Shown one piece after another: positions 5,603 to 5,640 of a stretch of DNA of 5,640 nt; position 1 is the stretch's first letter, and the number at the start of each line of letters is the position of its first letter. Location: NCBI GenBank assembly GCA_934525325.1, contig CAKSZE010000078.1, positions 1 through 5,640 of the forward strand, in the 5' to 3' direction. The notes under the pieces are model-generated. The model was not told the DNA's origin. It was given only the letters and a program-made list of their open reading frames with translations, and did not search any database. The DNA comes from an uncultured Faecalibacterium sp. Lineage in GTDB: Bacteria > Bacillota > Clostridia > Oscillospirales > Ruminococcaceae. A program made the position numbers and the translations under genes.

Positions 5603-5630
5603 ATCATAGCACGGCGCGCCGGAATTGCAA
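5603..5630 (-). promoter_or_regulatory. Promoter of the LysR gene
   Basis: On the minus strand TTGCAA (5625-5630) is spaced 16 bases from TATGAT (5603-5608), 4/6 and 5/6 matches to the sigma-A hexamers. The start of transcription would be near 5596, giving a leader of about 65 bases. The 16-base spacer contains a 10-base palindrome, CGGCGCGCCG (5612-5621). Confidence 0.6.
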
Positions 5631-5640
5631 GCGCTTTTTA
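5625..5640. promoter_or_regulatory. LacI/CcpA-type operator-like site over the LysR -35 element
   Basis: TTGCAAGCGCTTTTTA carries the central AAGCGCTT palindrome and agrees with the catabolite-response (cre) pattern WTGNAANCGNWWNCAW at all but two positions, both in the right half. It overlaps the -35 hexamer, where a bound repressor would block the promoter. It could equally serve a gene beyond the window edge. One imperfect match in a single window may be chance. Confidence 0.35.

Noticed and set aside
4890..5609. A plus-strand open frame of 239 codons opposite the LysR gene
   Set aside because: It is a shadow of the LysR coding strand, covers the LysR promoter, and has no ribosome binding site.

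Overview
The window is about 5.6 kb of GC-rich bacterial DNA with strong G/C bias at third codon positions, clear Shine-Dalgarno sites and GC-rich hairpins between genes. The gene content (a UxaB/UxaA galacturonate module, a Cys/His-tailed NifX-like protein, a DUF1275 membrane protein) and the hairpin style suggest a Gram-positive gut anaerobe of the class Clostridia. A Faecalibacterium-like Oscillospiraceae is my best guess, but this is inference and cannot be proved from the window.

Left part (1-2975, + strand): the 3' end of a tagaturonate reductase gene (uxaB), a complete altronate dehydratase gene (uxaA), a small 50-residue single-span membrane protein, and an aldose 1-epimerase/mutarotase-family protein. 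UxaB and UxaA are consecutive steps of the D-galacturonate (pectin) pathway: tagaturonate to altronate to 2-keto-3-deoxygluconate. The genes run in one direction. Two strong GC hairpins of related sequence sit after uxaB and after uxaA, and neither leaves room for a new promoter before the next ribosome binding site. They look like leaky terminators or mRNA-stabilising/processing elements inside an operon.

Middle (2976-3773): a 205-base gap between convergent genes holds two perfect inverted repeats, 38 bases with no loop and 16 bp with a 4-base loop. Next comes a minus-strand gene for a small NifX/NifB-type cofactor-binding-domain protein with a metal-binding-looking tail. A 182-base divergent promoter region separates it from the next gene.

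Right part (3774-5640): a YoaK/DUF1275-family membrane protein with a charged helical tail (+), a shared bidirectional terminator, and a convergent LysR-family regulator (-). The LysR promoter lies at the right edge, and its -35 element is embedded in a LacI/CcpA-type operator-like sequence.

I see no tRNA, rRNA, CRISPR array, insertion sequence or prophage element. No wholly new system is evident. The least explained items are the small membrane protein inside the uronate cluster, the repeated hairpin family and the paired palindromes.
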